Counted from the first letter of the stretch, positions 8,070-15,930 are shown. The stretch: 32,288 nt of DNA from Tistrella bauzanensis (GCF_014636235.1 NZ_BMDZ01000026.1:1-32288), one strand, 5' to 3'. Translations and numbers: made by a program. The notes: generated by a model from the sequence alone, not told the origin.

Positions 8070-8672
8070 ATGGACACCGATGACGTCCTGGACGTGTTCC
8101 GCGCCTGCGGTGCCCTGCTGGATGGGCATTTCATCCTGTCATCCGGCCTGCGCAGCCCGCGTTATCTTCAGTGCGCGCGGGTGATGATGCATCCGGTCCA
8201 GGGCGAACGGCTGTGCCGGGCGCTGGCGGCGCGGATCAATGCGAGGCTCGCCGATGGCGGTATCGCAGGCGGCGGCATCGATTGCGTGGTCTCGCCTGCC
8301 ATGGGCGGCGTGGTGGTGGGCTATGAAGTGGCGCGCCAGCTTGGCGTGCCGGCGATGTTCACCGAACGGGTCGACGGGGCCTTCACCTTGCGACGTGGTT
8401 TCGCGATCGAGCCGGGCTGGCGGGTGCTGATGGCCGAGGATGTGGTGACCACCGGCAAGTCCAGCCGGGAATGCATCCAGGCGATCGAGGCCGCCGGCGG
8501 CACGGTGGTGGCGGCATCGGCGCTGGTCGACCGCTCGAACGGTACGGTCGATCTGGGGGTGCCGCTGGTGGCACTGACCGGGCTCGACGTGCCAAGTTAT
8601 GATCCGGCGGAGCTTCCGCCCGAGCTGGCGGCACTGCCCGCTGTGAAGCCCGGCAGCCGCGGCCTTGCCTGA
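8070..8672 (+). CDS. pyrE: Orotate phosphoribosyltransferase
   Basis: Makes orotidine 5'-phosphate from orotate and PRPP in pyrimidine synthesis. The 200-residue product has FRACGALLDGHFILSSGLRSPRYLQ near the N-terminus, SPAMGGVVVGYEVAR, and the PRPP-binding motif VLMAEDVVTTGKS at 119-131. I prefer the ATG at 8070 because GGAGACC lies 9 bp upstream and the family N-terminus begins there; in-frame alternatives are ATG 8052 and GTG 8007. The gene follows rsh by 84 bp. Downstream, a GC-rich dyad (GCGATGC/GCATCGC, 8689-8710) sits in the spacer to the pdxJ-like gene and lacks a T-run. Confidence 0.93.
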   Translation: MDTDDVLDVFRACGALLDGHFILSSGLRSPRYLQCARVMMHPVQGERLCRALAARINARLADGGIAGGGIDCVVSPAMGGVVVGYEVARQLGVPAMFTERVDGAFTLRRGFAIEPGWRVLMAEDVVTTGKSSRECIQAIEAAGGTVVAASALVDRSNGTVDLGVPLVALTGLDVPSYDPAELPPELAALPAVKPGSRGLA

Positions 8673-8766
8673 TCCCGGCCGCGGCGCCGCGATGCATCCG
8701 CAGGCATCGCCGCACGCAGCCGGCCGCGAGAACAAGAGACGGCCCGATGACTGAAAGGCCCGGTAT

Positions 8767-9576
8767 TTGACTGAGAACCGACCGCTTGCGAGCCGCCCCG
8801 CCGCCGCGCCACTGCAGAGCCATGGCGGGCGATGGGGCGATGCCCCGATCCGTCTGGGGCTGCGCCTCAACCATGCGGCTGTGCTCAGGCAGGCGGGCGA
8901 TGGCCTGCGTCCCGACATGGCCCGGCTGGCCGAGGCCACCATGCGGGCCGGGGCCGACAGCGTGGTGCTGAGGGTCGATGATCAGGGCGGGCTGATCAGC
9001 GCCGACGATCTGCGCCGTATCCGCGATCGGGTCCGTGCGCCGCTGACCCTGGAATTGCGTCCCGATCCGGCCCGGCTGGACTGGTTGCTGGCGCTGGAAC
9101 CGGCAGCGGTGACCCTGCTGCCGCCGGCTGACGGCGATGTCGCGGCCGGCCATGACGGGCTGGCGCGGATGGTGGACGGCCTTGGTGCCGCCGGCATCGC
9201 CGTCGTCATGTTGGTCGCTCCGGAGTCGGACCAGATCGAGGCGGTCCGTGCCGCGGGTGTGCGGTCGGTGGAAATCGACACCACCCGCTATGGTGAGGCG
9301 GACCCGCAGCATCGCGGGCCCCTGTTCCAGCAGTTGCGCCAGGCGGCCATCCAGGCGCGCGGCCTGGGGCTGGGCATCCAGGCCGGGCATGGCCTGGATT
9401 TTGCGACCCTGGCGCCAGTGGCCGCCCTGCCGCATCTGCAGGGCATCACCTGCGGCCGGTTCCTGATCGCCGAGGCGTTGTTCATCGGCATCGAGGATGC
9501 CGTGCGCCACACCCGGCGGCTGATCGACGCCGCGCGCCGGCAGGCGCGGCGCCATGCCGCCCAGACCGGCGGGTGA
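8767..9576 (+). CDS. pdxJ: Diverged pyridoxine 5'-phosphate synthase-like protein (PdxJ family)
   Basis: Sits exactly where alphaproteobacteria carry pdxJ, 4 bp before acpS, and keeps the PdxJ barrel outline in 269 residues: [12 protein letters not shown] (35-46), [17 protein letters not shown] with Glu96, [11 protein letters not shown] with Glu169, and QAGHGLDF with His208. Compared from memory with E. coli PdxJ, several active-site positions differ: the VNIDH motif is LRLNH, the HLREDRRH motif is RVDDQGGL (His to Arg69, Arg to Asp71), the TTEGGLDV phosphate loop is absent, and the NIGHAI motif is TCGRFLI (His to Arg231). It may be a fast-evolving functional enzyme or a repurposed one. The start is TTG 8767, with GAAAGG (8753-8758) 8 bp upstream. 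A 7-codon frame starting at ATG 8747 ends across this TTG. Confidence 0.8.
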   Translation: MTENRPLASRPAAAPLQSHGGRWGDAPIRLGLRLNHAAVLRQAGDGLRPDMARLAEATMRAGADSVVLRVDDQGGLISADDLRRIRDRVRAPLTLELRPDPARLDWLLALEPAAVTLLPPADGDVAAGHDGLARMVDGLGAAGIAVVMLVAPESDQIEAVRAAGVRSVEIDTTRYGEADPQHRGPLFQQLRQAAIQARGLGLGIQAGHGLDFATLAPVAALPHLQGITCGRFLIAEALFIGIEDAVRHTRRLIDAARRQARRHAAQTGG

Positions 9577-9580
9577 GGCC

Positions 9581-10012
9581 ATGGCGCTGATCATCGGGAC
9601 AGGCATGGACGTGGTCGATATCCGCCGGATCGAGAAGACTCTGGCGCGATTCGGCGACCGTTTCGTGCGCCGCTGCTTTACCGAGATCGAGCGGGAACGG
9701 TCGGACCGGCGGATGCGGCGTGCCGAAAGCTATGCCAAGCGTTATGCTGCCAAGGAAGCCGGCGCCAAGGCGCTGGGCACCGGGCTGGCCCGTGGGGTCG
9801 CCTGGCGCGAACTGGGCGTGGTGAACGTGCCGGGTGGCCGTCCGACCCTGGTGCTGACCGGTGGTGCCGTGCGGCGCCTTGCCGAACTGGTCCCCCGGGG
9901 CCATCTGCCGAAGATCGATTTGACGCTGACCGATGAATATCCATATGCTCAGGCGCTCGTGATCATCAGCGCCGTGCCGGATATCTCGGCGCAAGACGGG
10001 AGTGGACTGTGA
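9581..10012 (+). CDS. acpS: Holo-[acyl-carrier-protein] synthase
   Basis: Transfers 4'-phosphopantetheine from CoA to the serine of acyl carrier protein. The 143-residue product has [15 protein letters not shown] with Asp10, RCFTEIE, and [18 protein letters not shown] with Glu59; the Asp and Glu are the expected Mg2+ ligands. [15 protein letters not shown] near the end matches the family strand with SLSHE, although the usual His is Asp-Glu here. The ATG at 9581 follows GGTGAGG, which overlaps the stop of the preceding gene. The lepB start overlaps the acpS stop (GTGA), indicating translational coupling. Confidence 0.94.
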   Translation: MALIIGTGMDVVDIRRIEKTLARFGDRFVRRCFTEIERERSDRRMRRAESYAKRYAAKEAGAKALGTGLARGVAWRELGVVNVPGGRPTLVLTGGAVRRLAELVPRGHLPKIDLTLTDEYPYAQALVIISAVPDISAQDGSGL

Positions 10013-10791
10013 CCCGCGACACGAGCCGGACAGATGGCGATCATCCGCCAAAGACCGCGGAGCGCTCCGGCGGCTTCGGCGAAATGGTGAAGACGGTCGT
10101 CATCGCCGTTTTCTTCGCCCTGGTGATCCGGTCCTTCGCCTTTGAGCCGTTCAATATCCCGTCAGGGTCGATGAAGCCGACCCTGCTGGTGGGTGATTAT
10201 CTGTTCGTGTCGAAATACAGCTATGGCTATAGCCGCTATTCCTTCCCGGGCAGCCTGCCATTGTTCGAGGGACGGATTCTGGCGAGCCCGGTCGAGCGCG
10301 GCGATGTTGCCGTGTTCCGCCTGCCGACCGATCCGTCGATCGATTACATCAAGCGCATCGTCGGCCTGCCCGGCGACCGGTTGCAGGTGATCGATGGCGT
10401 GCTTCAGCTGAACGGCACGCCGGTCGAGCGCAAGCGGATCGAGGATTTCGTCGAGCGCGGCCCTGGCGGCGCCGAGATCCGGATTCCGCGTTATCGGGAA
10501 ACGCTGCCCGGCGGCCCGACCTATGACACGCTGGATCAGACGCCCTATGGTGCGCTGGACAATACCCCGGTCTATACGGTTCCGGCCGGCCATTACTTCG
10601 CGATGGGCGACAATCGCGACAATTCGCAGGACAGCCGCGTGCTGTCAGCGGTGGGTTTCGTGCCCGAGCAGAACCTGATCGGGCGTGCCGAAGTGCTGTT
10701 CTTCTCGATCGACGACAGCGCATCCTGGTGGCAGATCTGGAAATGGCCGGCGTCGATCCGCTGGTCGCGCCTGCTGGACGGAGTGTCGTAG
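10009..10791 (+). CDS. lepB: Signal peptidase I
   Basis: Membrane-bound Ser/Lys peptidase that cleaves Sec and Tat signal peptides on the periplasmic side. In 260 residues: a short cytosolic N-terminus, one membrane segment at about 27-45 ([19 protein letters not shown]), the catalytic box [16 protein letters not shown] with nucleophile Ser54, [14 protein letters not shown] with general base Lys115, and the conserved [12 protein letters not shown] box. The start is GTG 10009, overlapping the acpS stop by four bases. In this window it would serve the Tat-exported TRAP binding proteins among others. Confidence 0.95.
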   Translation: MTRDTSRTDGDHPPKTAERSGGFGEMVKTVVIAVFFALVIRSFAFEPFNIPSGSMKPTLLVGDYLFVSKYSYGYSRYSFPGSLPLFEGRILASPVERGDVAVFRLPTDPSIDYIKRIVGLPGDRLQVIDGVLQLNGTPVERKRIEDFVERGPGGAEIRIPRYRETLPGGPTYDTLDQTPYGALDNTPVYTVPAGHYFAMGDNRDNSQDSRVLSAVGFVPEQNLIGRAEVLFFSIDDSASWWQIWKWPASIRWSRLLDGVS

Positions 10792-10810
10792 GATGGCTGC
10801 ACAGCATCCT
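10790..10810. repeat. Small hairpin between lepB and rnc
   Basis: AGGAT (10790-10794) pairs with ATCCT (10806-10810), and GCT with AGC inside, around a GCAC loop with one bulge. It begins inside the lepB stop codon and ends 8 bp before the rnc start, so it could affect rnc translation or be an RNase III processing site. There is no T-run. Confidence 0.4.
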
Positions 10811-10818
10811 GCGCGCGT

Positions 10819-11556
10819 ATGATCATGATGGATGACCGGAAGCTTGCCGCCACGCTCGCGGATTGTGCGCACGTGATCGGCCATGATTTCAAGGATCCGA
10901 TGCTGCTGGAAGCGGCGTTGACCCATCCGAGCGTCGACGGCGGTGGCCGCGATCGCGGCGGCCGGCTGCGGCTGAATTATGAGCGGTTGGAATTCCTGGG
11001 CGATCGGGTGCTGGGGCTGGCGGTCGCCGACCAGTTGTATCAGCGCTTCCCGGGTGAGAGCGAAGGCGCGCTGGCCCGCCGGTTCGCAGCGCTTGTGCGG
11101 CGGGAATCGCTGGCGCGCATTGCCGAGATGCTGGGCCTGGGCCAGTTTCTGCGCCTGTCGCGCGGCGAGGATGACAGCGGCGGCCGGCGCAACCCGGCCA
11201 ATCTGGCCGACGCCTGTGAAGCGGTGATCGCCGCCCTGTACCTGGATGGCGGCTTCGAGACCGCCCGCGCTTTCGTGGAGCGGTACTGGGCGCCGTTGAT
11301 GGAAGAGGATCTGCGGCCGCCCAAGGATCCGAAGACGGCGCTTCAGGAGTGGGCCCAGGCCCGTGGCCTTGAAGCACCGAGCTATACTGTGATCGGGCGC
11401 GAAGGCCCCGATCACGCCCCGAGTTTCCGGGTGCGCGCCGAGGTGGCGCGCCTCGGCGCGGAAGAGGCGACAGGCGCGTCCAAACGGATCGCCGAGCAGG
11501 CCGCCGCCCTCAGCCTATTGACGCGCGCCGAGGCGCGCGGCGGAGACGACCAATGA
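10819..11556 (+). CDS. rnc: Ribonuclease III
   Basis: Cuts double-stranded RNA in rRNA maturation and RNA decay. In 245 residues: the RNase III signature NYERLEFLGDRVLGL at 53-67 with Glu58 and Asp62, the second acidic pair Asp131/Glu134 in DACEAVIAALYLDGG, and a double-stranded-RNA-binding domain at about 170-238 (DPKTALQEWAQARGL, then ASKRIAEQAAALSLL). The loop between helices (GGGRDRGGRLRL) is a little longer than in E. coli. The exact start among ATG 10819, 10825 and 10828 is uncertain, since none has a good Shine-Dalgarno. The stop overlaps the era start (ATGA). Confidence 0.95.
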   Translation: MIMMDDRKLAATLADCAHVIGHDFKDPMLLEAALTHPSVDGGGRDRGGRLRLNYERLEFLGDRVLGLAVADQLYQRFPGESEGALARRFAALVRRESLARIAEMLGLGQFLRLSRGEDDSGGRRNPANLADACEAVIAALYLDGGFETARAFVERYWAPLMEEDLRPPKDPKTALQEWAQARGLEAPSYTVIGREGPDHAPSFRVRAEVARLGAEEATGASKRIAEQAAALSLLTRAEARGGDDQ

Positions 11557-12668
11557 CCACCCGTAAGCCCGACCCCGCCAATCCGGACGACGAGATCCGC
11601 GACGAGACCCTGGCCGATGACGCCGATCTGCCGGAAGGCGACAGCCTGCCGGATGACGACGGCGGGCCGGATCGCGATGCCGATCTGGAAGATGCCGATC
11701 TGGAAGATGATGGGCCGGACGATGACGGCCTGTCGATGATGCCCGATGCCGAGGCGGCGCCAAGCGTGCCGCTGGATCGGCAGACCACCGGTTTCTTCGC
11801 GGTGATCGGAGCGCCCAATGCCGGCAAGTCGACCCTGGTGAACCGGCTGGTCGGATCGAAGGTATCGATCGTCAGCCCGAAGGTGCAGACCACGCGCAGC
11901 CGGATCATCGGCATCGCCATGCACGGAAACGCACAGCTGGTGTTCATCGACACCCCCGGCATCTTCAAGCCCAAGCGGCGGCTGGACAAGGCGATGGTCC
12001 AGGCGGCGTGGAGCGGCGCTGGCGACGCCGATGGCGTGGTGATGATGATCGACGCCAAGCGCGGCATCAACGACGAGGTGCGGCTGATCGTCGACGGGTT
12101 GAAGGCCGAGGGCCGGCGCGCCTGGGCGGTGCTGAACAAGGTCGATCTGGTTGCGCGCAGCGCGTTGCTGCCGATGGCGGCCGAAGTCGATGCCCTGGGC
12201 GTCTTCGACCGGATCTTCATGATTTCGGCCGAGAACGGGTCGGGCGTCACGGATCTGGCGAATGCGCTGGCCGCCATCGCCCGCCCTGGCCGCTGGATGT
12301 ATCCGGAAGACCAGACCAGCGATGTGCAGGTCCGGTTCCTGGCGTCGGAAATCGTTCGCGAGAAGCTGTTCCTCAGCCTGCACGAGGAACTGCCCTATGC
12401 GTTGACGGTGGAGACCGAGGCCTGGACCGAGAAGCCGGATGGCAGCGCCCGGATCGATCAGGTGGTCTATGTACAGCGCGAAAGCCATCGCAAGATCGTA
12501 CTGGGCGCCGGCGGCCGCACCATCAAGCATGTGGGCAGTTCCGCCCGCGCCGAGCTTGAACAGGTGCTGGAGCGCCGCATTCACCTGTTCCTGTTCGTGA
12601 AGGTGCGCGAGGCCTGGGCCGACGATCCGGAACGGTATCGCGAGATGAACCTCGACTTCCCACGCTGA
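11553..12668 (+). CDS. era: GTPase Era with acidic N-terminal extension
   Basis: Era is a GTPase that binds the 3' end of 16S rRNA and helps mature the small ribosomal subunit. Of 371 residues, 80-245 form the GTPase domain: P-loop GAPNAGKST (86-94), DTPG (G3), NKVD (G4) and ISAENGSG (G5 region). The KH domain follows with GAGGRTIKHVG. Unusual is an N-terminal extension of about 75 residues that is mostly Asp, Glu, Pro and Gly; most Era proteins are near 300 residues and begin a few residues before the P-loop strand. The ATGA overlap with rnc supports the long form. An internal start at Met62 or Met63 would give a standard-length Era. Confidence 0.93.
   Translation: MTTRKPDPANPDDEIRDETLADDADLPEGDSLPDDDGGPDRDADLEDADLEDDGPDDDGLSMMPDAEAAPSVPLDRQTTGFFAVIGAPNAGKSTLVNRLVGSKVSIVSPKVQTTRSRIIGIAMHGNAQLVFIDTPGIFKPKRRLDKAMVQAAWSGAGDADGVVMMIDAKRGINDEVRLIVDGLKAEGRRAWAVLNKVDLVARSALLPMAAEVDALGVFDRIFMISAENGSGVTDLANALAAIARPGRWMYPEDQTSDVQVRFLASEIVREKLFLSLHEELPYALTVETEAWTEKPDGSARIDQVVYVQRESHRKIVLGAGGRTIKHVGSSARAELEQVLERRIHLFLFVKVREAWADDPERYREMNLDFPR
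11676..11705 (+). repeat. 15-bp tandem duplication in the era extension
   Basis: The unit gatgccgatctggaa is perfectly duplicated (11676-11690, 11691-11705), encoding DADLE twice in the acidic N-terminal extension of Era. Confidence 0.9.
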
Positions 12669-12737
12669 GCGACAGCCATCCTGTAACCGGGCTCGATGCT
12701 GCAGCATTCAATAACGCCTTGATGAACCCCGGTGCCT

Positions 12738-12765
12738 CGACCACCTCCTGAAAGAGAGGTGGTTG
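12738..12765 (+). terminator. Hairpin downstream of era
   Basis: A 10-bp stem (one G-T pair) with core ACCACCTC (12740-12747) and GAGGTGGT (12756-12763) and an 8-base loop, 70 bp after the era stop. No T-run follows, so it may be a 3' RNA-stabilising structure or a factor-assisted terminator. Confidence 0.45.
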
Positions 12766-12780
12766 TCGCTCAAGGGGTTG

Positions 12781-12812
12781 CGCGCGGCCGGGACGTTCGT
12801 TCCGGCCGCGCG
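12781..12812 (+). terminator. Second GC hairpin downstream of era
   Basis: A perfect 11-bp stem, CGCGCGGCCGG (12781-12791) with CCGGCCGCGCG (12802-12812), and a 10-base loop. It has no T-run. With the preceding hairpin it probably separates the era transcript from the next module. Confidence 0.45.
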
Positions 12813-12989
12813 GGGTCCGCCCGTCATCCGGGCCGACCATGTGACCGCCGCTCTCCACGTCGCCGCCGGATCGTGCCTCTTTGCGGGCCACCACCGGGCG
12901 GGTGTGCGTCAGCCAAGGTGCCGTGTCACCTGACGGGCCCGCTCCAGTGAGCGACCGCCGGCAGGCCGGGCACATGGGGGGTGGTTTGC

Positions 12990-13613
12990 ATGCATCATCG
13001 TTACCTTCTGATTTATCGCTTCCTGCTGGTCAACCTGATGGCCGCAGCCTGCATGGTTCTGGCCTGGGTTCATGGCTGGATCGACCGGGTGATCGCCTCC
13101 GACAGCAGCCGGATCACGGTGCTGATCTTTGCGGTGTTTCTGGTCGGTCTGTCGCTCTGCGCCTGGCGCATCGTGCAGATCAGCGCCGGCCTCAACGACC
13201 TGAAACGCCCGCGACCGCCGGCCGACGGCCGGGTCGGGCAGTATCTCGCGACCTTGAACGGTGTGCCCGAAAGCCGGCGCCCGGTGGTCGCCGAGGGCCT
13301 GAAGGCCAAGCTCTACGCCCGCACATCCAATGTCCGCTACATCGCCGACAGCCTGGTGCTTCTGGGCCTGATCGGCACGGTGGTCGGGTTCATCATCGCC
13401 CTGTCGGGGGTCGATCAGGACCGGGTCGCGGATGTCACCGCGATCGCGCCCATGGTCGCTCAGCTTTTGGACGGCATGGCCGTGGCCTTGTGGACCACGC
13501 TGGTCGGCAGCGTTCTGCACATCTGGCTTCGGCTGAACTATCAGATCCTTGCGGGCGGCACCGTCACCCTGGTCGCGGATCTTGTCGCGCGGGGTGAGGG
13601 TCATGCTGTTTGA
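12990..13613 (+). CDS. MotA/TolQ/ExbB-like proton channel protein
   Basis: A 207-residue inner-membrane protein with four predicted membrane segments at about 9-28, 42-62, 119-138 and 163-183. Segment 3, LVLLGLIGTVVGFIIAL, carries the G-x-x-G-T-V-x-G pattern of the MotA/TolQ/ExbB family, and segment 4 (MAVALWTTLVGSVLH) has the conserved small and Thr residues (Thr169, Thr170). Segments 3 and 4 line the ion path in known relatives. The cytosolic loop between segments 2 and 3 is only about 55 residues. The ATG at 12990 is preceded by GGGGGTGG; GTG 12981 is an alternative. Its stop overlaps the ExbD-like gene, so the two are probably made together. No TonB, TolA, TolB or flagellar genes are nearby, so the energised partner is unknown. 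Confidence 0.85.
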   Translation: MHHRYLLIYRFLLVNLMAAACMVLAWVHGWIDRVIASDSSRITVLIFAVFLVGLSLCAWRIVQISAGLNDLKRPRPPADGRVGQYLATLNGVPESRRPVVAEGLKAKLYARTSNVRYIADSLVLLGLIGTVVGFIIALSGVDQDRVADVTAIAPMVAQLLDGMAVALWTTLVGSVLHIWLRLNYQILAGGTVTLVADLVARGEGHAV

Positions 13614-14217
13614 CGATCCGCTGAAACCCGATAGCGACGACGGCGCCGGCACGGTGTTCCGCGATGTGATCACCCTGGCGCTGCTGGGGTTCATCGCCGT
13701 CGTCATTCTGATGCTGCCGCATCTGAACCCGCCCCGGAAGCTGGACGCGGCCGAAATCAATGCGCCGGGCAATGTTATCGTCGAGGCGTTGTGGGCCGCC
13801 GATCTGGATACCGATGTCGATCTGTGGGTGAAGGCGCCCGGCGATGTTCCGGTCGGCTACTCCAACAAGGGCGGGGTGATCTTCAACCTGTTGCGCGATG
13901 ATCTGGGCCGGTATGGCGATGCCACCGACAGCAATCACGAGGTGTCGTACAGCCGGGGGATTCCACCTGGCGAATATATCGTCAACGTCCACCTGTTCCG
14001 CAATCAGGCGCGGCAGTTGCCAGTGATGGTGAAGGTGGTTGCCAGCGTGAAGAGCGACCAGTCGGCCTCGGCCCGGCAGATCCTGGCGACCGAGGTGGCG
14101 CTGACCCGCGAGGGCGAGGAATTGACCGCGCTGCGCTTCCGCCTGGACGACAAGGCGCGGCTGGTGCCCGACAGCGTCCACAGTCTGTACCAGCGCCTGC
14201 GCAGCAGTCGCGGTTGA
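13603..14217 (+). CDS. ExbD/TolR-like single-pass protein with unusual periplasmic domain
   Basis: A 204-residue protein with a short cytosolic N-terminus, one membrane segment at about 20-39 and a periplasmic remainder. The segment start FRDVITLALLGFIAVV lines up with the ExbD pattern F-x-D-V-x5-L-L-x-F, placing Asp21 at the proton-relay aspartate. The periplasmic part does not look like the ExbD/TolR fold: residues 57-150 (VIVEALWAADLDTDVDLWVK, then VGYSNKGG, PPGEYIVNVHLF) resemble the beta-sandwich DVDL...PPGTY pattern of DUF2135-like domains. The C-terminal 50 residues are charged. The ATG at 13603 follows GTGAGG and overlaps the preceding stop. The ExbD relation of the TM segment is by pattern only and needs structural support. 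Confidence 0.7.
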   Translation: MLFDDPLKPDSDDGAGTVFRDVITLALLGFIAVVILMLPHLNPPRKLDAAEINAPGNVIVEALWAADLDTDVDLWVKAPGDVPVGYSNKGGVIFNLLRDDLGRYGDATDSNHEVSYSRGIPPGEYIVNVHLFRNQARQLPVMVKVVASVKSDQSASARQILATEVALTREGEELTALRFRLDDKARLVPDSVHSLYQRLRSSRG

Positions 14218-14226
14218 GGAGGTCGG

Positions 14227-14754
14227 ATGAACGATCTGGTCTATGTCTTTGCGGCCGTTGCCGGTCTTGCAGCCCTGCTTGCCACGCTGGCGATCTGGGC
14301 GCCGCGCCGCACGGCGGTGCGGATGACGGCCGTGGTCCTGACGGCGCTGCTGTTGCCGGCAAGCTATCTGGGCTTCACCATCCTGTTGTCGCAACCCAAG
14401 CCGATCACCATGGAATGGCTGGAAAGCGGTGCCGGTGAGGCGACAGTGCTGGGTGCGGTGATCCGCGAGGATGAGGGCATCTATGTCTGGATTCAACCCG
14501 AGGGCGGATCGACCCCGCGCTATTACGTGTTGCCCTGGGATCTGAAACAGGCCCAGCAATTGCAGAGCGCCATGCGCGATGCCGACAAGAACCAGAACGG
14601 CCTGAAGATGCGCAGCCCCTATGAGCCGACCTGGGACCGGCGCGAGCCACGCTTCTATGCTGCCCCGCAACCGGCGCCACCGCCCAAGGACGGGCCGGGG
14701 ACGGGCGATGATGACGGCCCGACGATCTATCGTCATCCCGGCTGGGATGTCTGA
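14227..14754 (+). CDS. Unknown two-TM membrane protein of the ExbB/ExbD-like module
   Basis: I do not recognise this 175-residue protein. It has two predicted membrane segments (about 3-23 and 35-55), then a soluble domain of about 75 residues (TMEWLESGAGEATVLGAVIR, YVWIQPEGG, RYYVLPWDLKQAQQLQSAMR), and a Pro/Asp-rich tail ending TIYRHPGWDV. The second segment is out-to-in or in-to-out depending on the N-terminus, so the side of the soluble domain is unsettled. A perfect AGGAGG (14217-14222) 4 bp before the ATG, starting in the upstream stop codon, shows coupling to the ExbD-like gene. Its last 22 bp overlap the convergent oxidoreductase gene. Confidence 0.75.
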   Translation: MNDLVYVFAAVAGLAALLATLAIWAPRRTAVRMTAVVLTALLLPASYLGFTILLSQPKPITMEWLESGAGEATVLGAVIREDEGIYVWIQPEGGSTPRYYVLPWDLKQAQQLQSAMRDADKNQNGLKMRSPYEPTWDRREPRFYAAPQPAPPPKDGPGTGDDDGPTIYRHPGWDV

Positions 14755-15800
14755 TCCTGCGCTGCCGGCAGACAGCCCAGACCGCGCAATGTGGCGGTGA
14801 CCGCGATGTCGAGCGGGGTGTGAGGCTCCGGCCCGATCAGGTTGATCAGCCGGCTGTTGTCCATCCGGACGGGCTGTTGCCACAGATACCGCATCTCGCG
14901 CAATTCGCGGATCAGCGGCACAAACGGGGCCGCGACCGCCAGCAGCCGCCAGGGGAGGCGATAGATCGGCAGGCGATGGGCCGGCAGGCGCCGGGTGCTG
15001 CCTGTGGCGGCGGCGTCGCCGGATTGTGCGACGGCACGCCGGATCGCCCCGATCATGGCGGTGCCGTCGGCGTCCCAATGGCCGGCGGTATGCACGGTGG
15101 TGAAGGGGGCGAGGCGGTCATCCAGAGCCACGAGCCGCACCATGGCATCAGCGACATCGGGCAGATAGGCCCATTGATGACCGATGCCCCGGCGGCCCGG
15201 ATAGATGATCCGGCGCACCGGGCGGCCGGGCGAGACCATGCCCTGCGAGAACCAGTTGTTGCCGGGCGCGGGCCCGAAGAAGTCTCCGGCCCGCACGATC
15301 AGGCTGCGGACACCGGCATCGGCGGCACGTTCGAGACGGCGTTCCAGGGCGACGCGGATCGCGCCTTTGGCCGTCTGTGGCTGCTGTGGCGAGTTCTCGG
15401 TCAGAGCCGGACGCATATCGGGACCGTGATCATAGGCATCGGGACCGTAATTATAGACCGTGCCGGGCAACAGGATGCGGGCACCGCTGTCATGGGCGGC
15501 TGCGATCGTGTTGTCGATCATCGGCAGCACCAGCCGCCCCCAGTCGCGATATCCCGGCGGGTTGACCGCATGGACGATGAGGTCGACGCCCTTGGCCGCC
15601 GCTTGCACATCTCCGCTTGCCATGGCATCGCCCTTGATCCATGTGATGGCGCCAGCCCCGTCGCCATCGGCCGCAGCCCGGCCGGTGGTACGGCGATGCA
15701 GTGCGCGTATCCGCCATCCAGCTCCGACCAGTTTGCGGGTCACCTCGCCGCCGATGCCGCCGGTGGCGCCCAGCACCAGGGCGGTTTGCTGTCGTACCAT
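14733..15800 (-). CDS. NAD(P)-dependent epimerase/dehydratase-family oxidoreductase
   Basis: A 355-residue extended short-chain dehydrogenase-like protein. Seen: the nucleotide-binding GATGGIGGEVTRKL (residues 11-24), HAVNPPGYRDW after strand 4, and GTVYNYGP at the position of the SDR active-site region with a Tyr. There is no canonical Y-x-x-x-K in that segment; a possible distal basic residue is in TAKGAIRVALE. Substrate unknown. The ATG at 15800 follows GAGGAG on the minus strand. It is divergent from a LysR gene across 130 bp, the usual layout for a regulator and its target, and convergent with the unknown membrane protein, overlapping it by 22 bp. Confidence 0.85.
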   Translation of the reverse strand: MVRQQTALVLGATGGIGGEVTRKLVGAGWRIRALHRRTTGRAAADGDGAGAITWIKGDAMASGDVQAAAKGVDLIVHAVNPPGYRDWGRLVLPMIDNTIAAAHDSGARILLPGTVYNYGPDAYDHGPDMRPALTENSPQQPQTAKGAIRVALERRLERAADAGVRSLIVRAGDFFGPAPGNNWFSQGMVSPGRPVRRIIYPGRRGIGHQWAYLPDVADAMVRLVALDDRLAPFTTVHTAGHWDADGTAMIGAIRRAVAQSGDAAATGSTRRLPAHRLPIYRLPWRLLAVAAPFVPLIRELREMRYLWQQPVRMDNSRLINLIGPEPHTPLDIAVTATLRGLGCLPAAQDQTSQPG

Positions 15801-15895
15801 CTGTCATCTCCTCTCGTGGCCGGGTCGGGCCGCGGCGCGGTCGCCGTGGCCTGGCCTGAGGGCGATAGCATCGACCATGCGCGCCTCTCCCGAAA

Positions 15896-15923
15896 TTGCC
15901 GAAAGATGGCGGTCTGCTATACT
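15896..15923 (+). promoter_or_regulatory. Candidate promoter of the LysR gene (leaderless)
   Basis: TTGCCG (15896-15901), a 16-bp spacer, and TATACT (15918-15923). The ATG is only 7 bp after the -10, so transcription would begin at or next to the start codon, giving a leaderless mRNA. No Shine-Dalgarno precedes the ATG, which agrees. Confidence 0.5.
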
Positions 15924-15930
15924 GAAATGT

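Larger units (their letters stand above)
12669..12989. other. Intergenic region between era and the ExbB-like gene
   Basis: About 320 bp with no convincing gene. It holds a 12-bp palindrome, ATGCTGCAGCAT (12696-12707), and two strong hairpins listed separately. A GGGGGTGG stretch (12976-12983) serves as ribosome-binding site for the next gene. No confident promoter hexamers are seen. Confidence 0.6.

Noticed and set aside
12990-14754. Zorya-type phage defence system (ZorAB)
   Set aside because: ZorA has a long cytosolic tail and ZorB an OmpA-like domain, and ZorC/D/E should follow; none of these is present.
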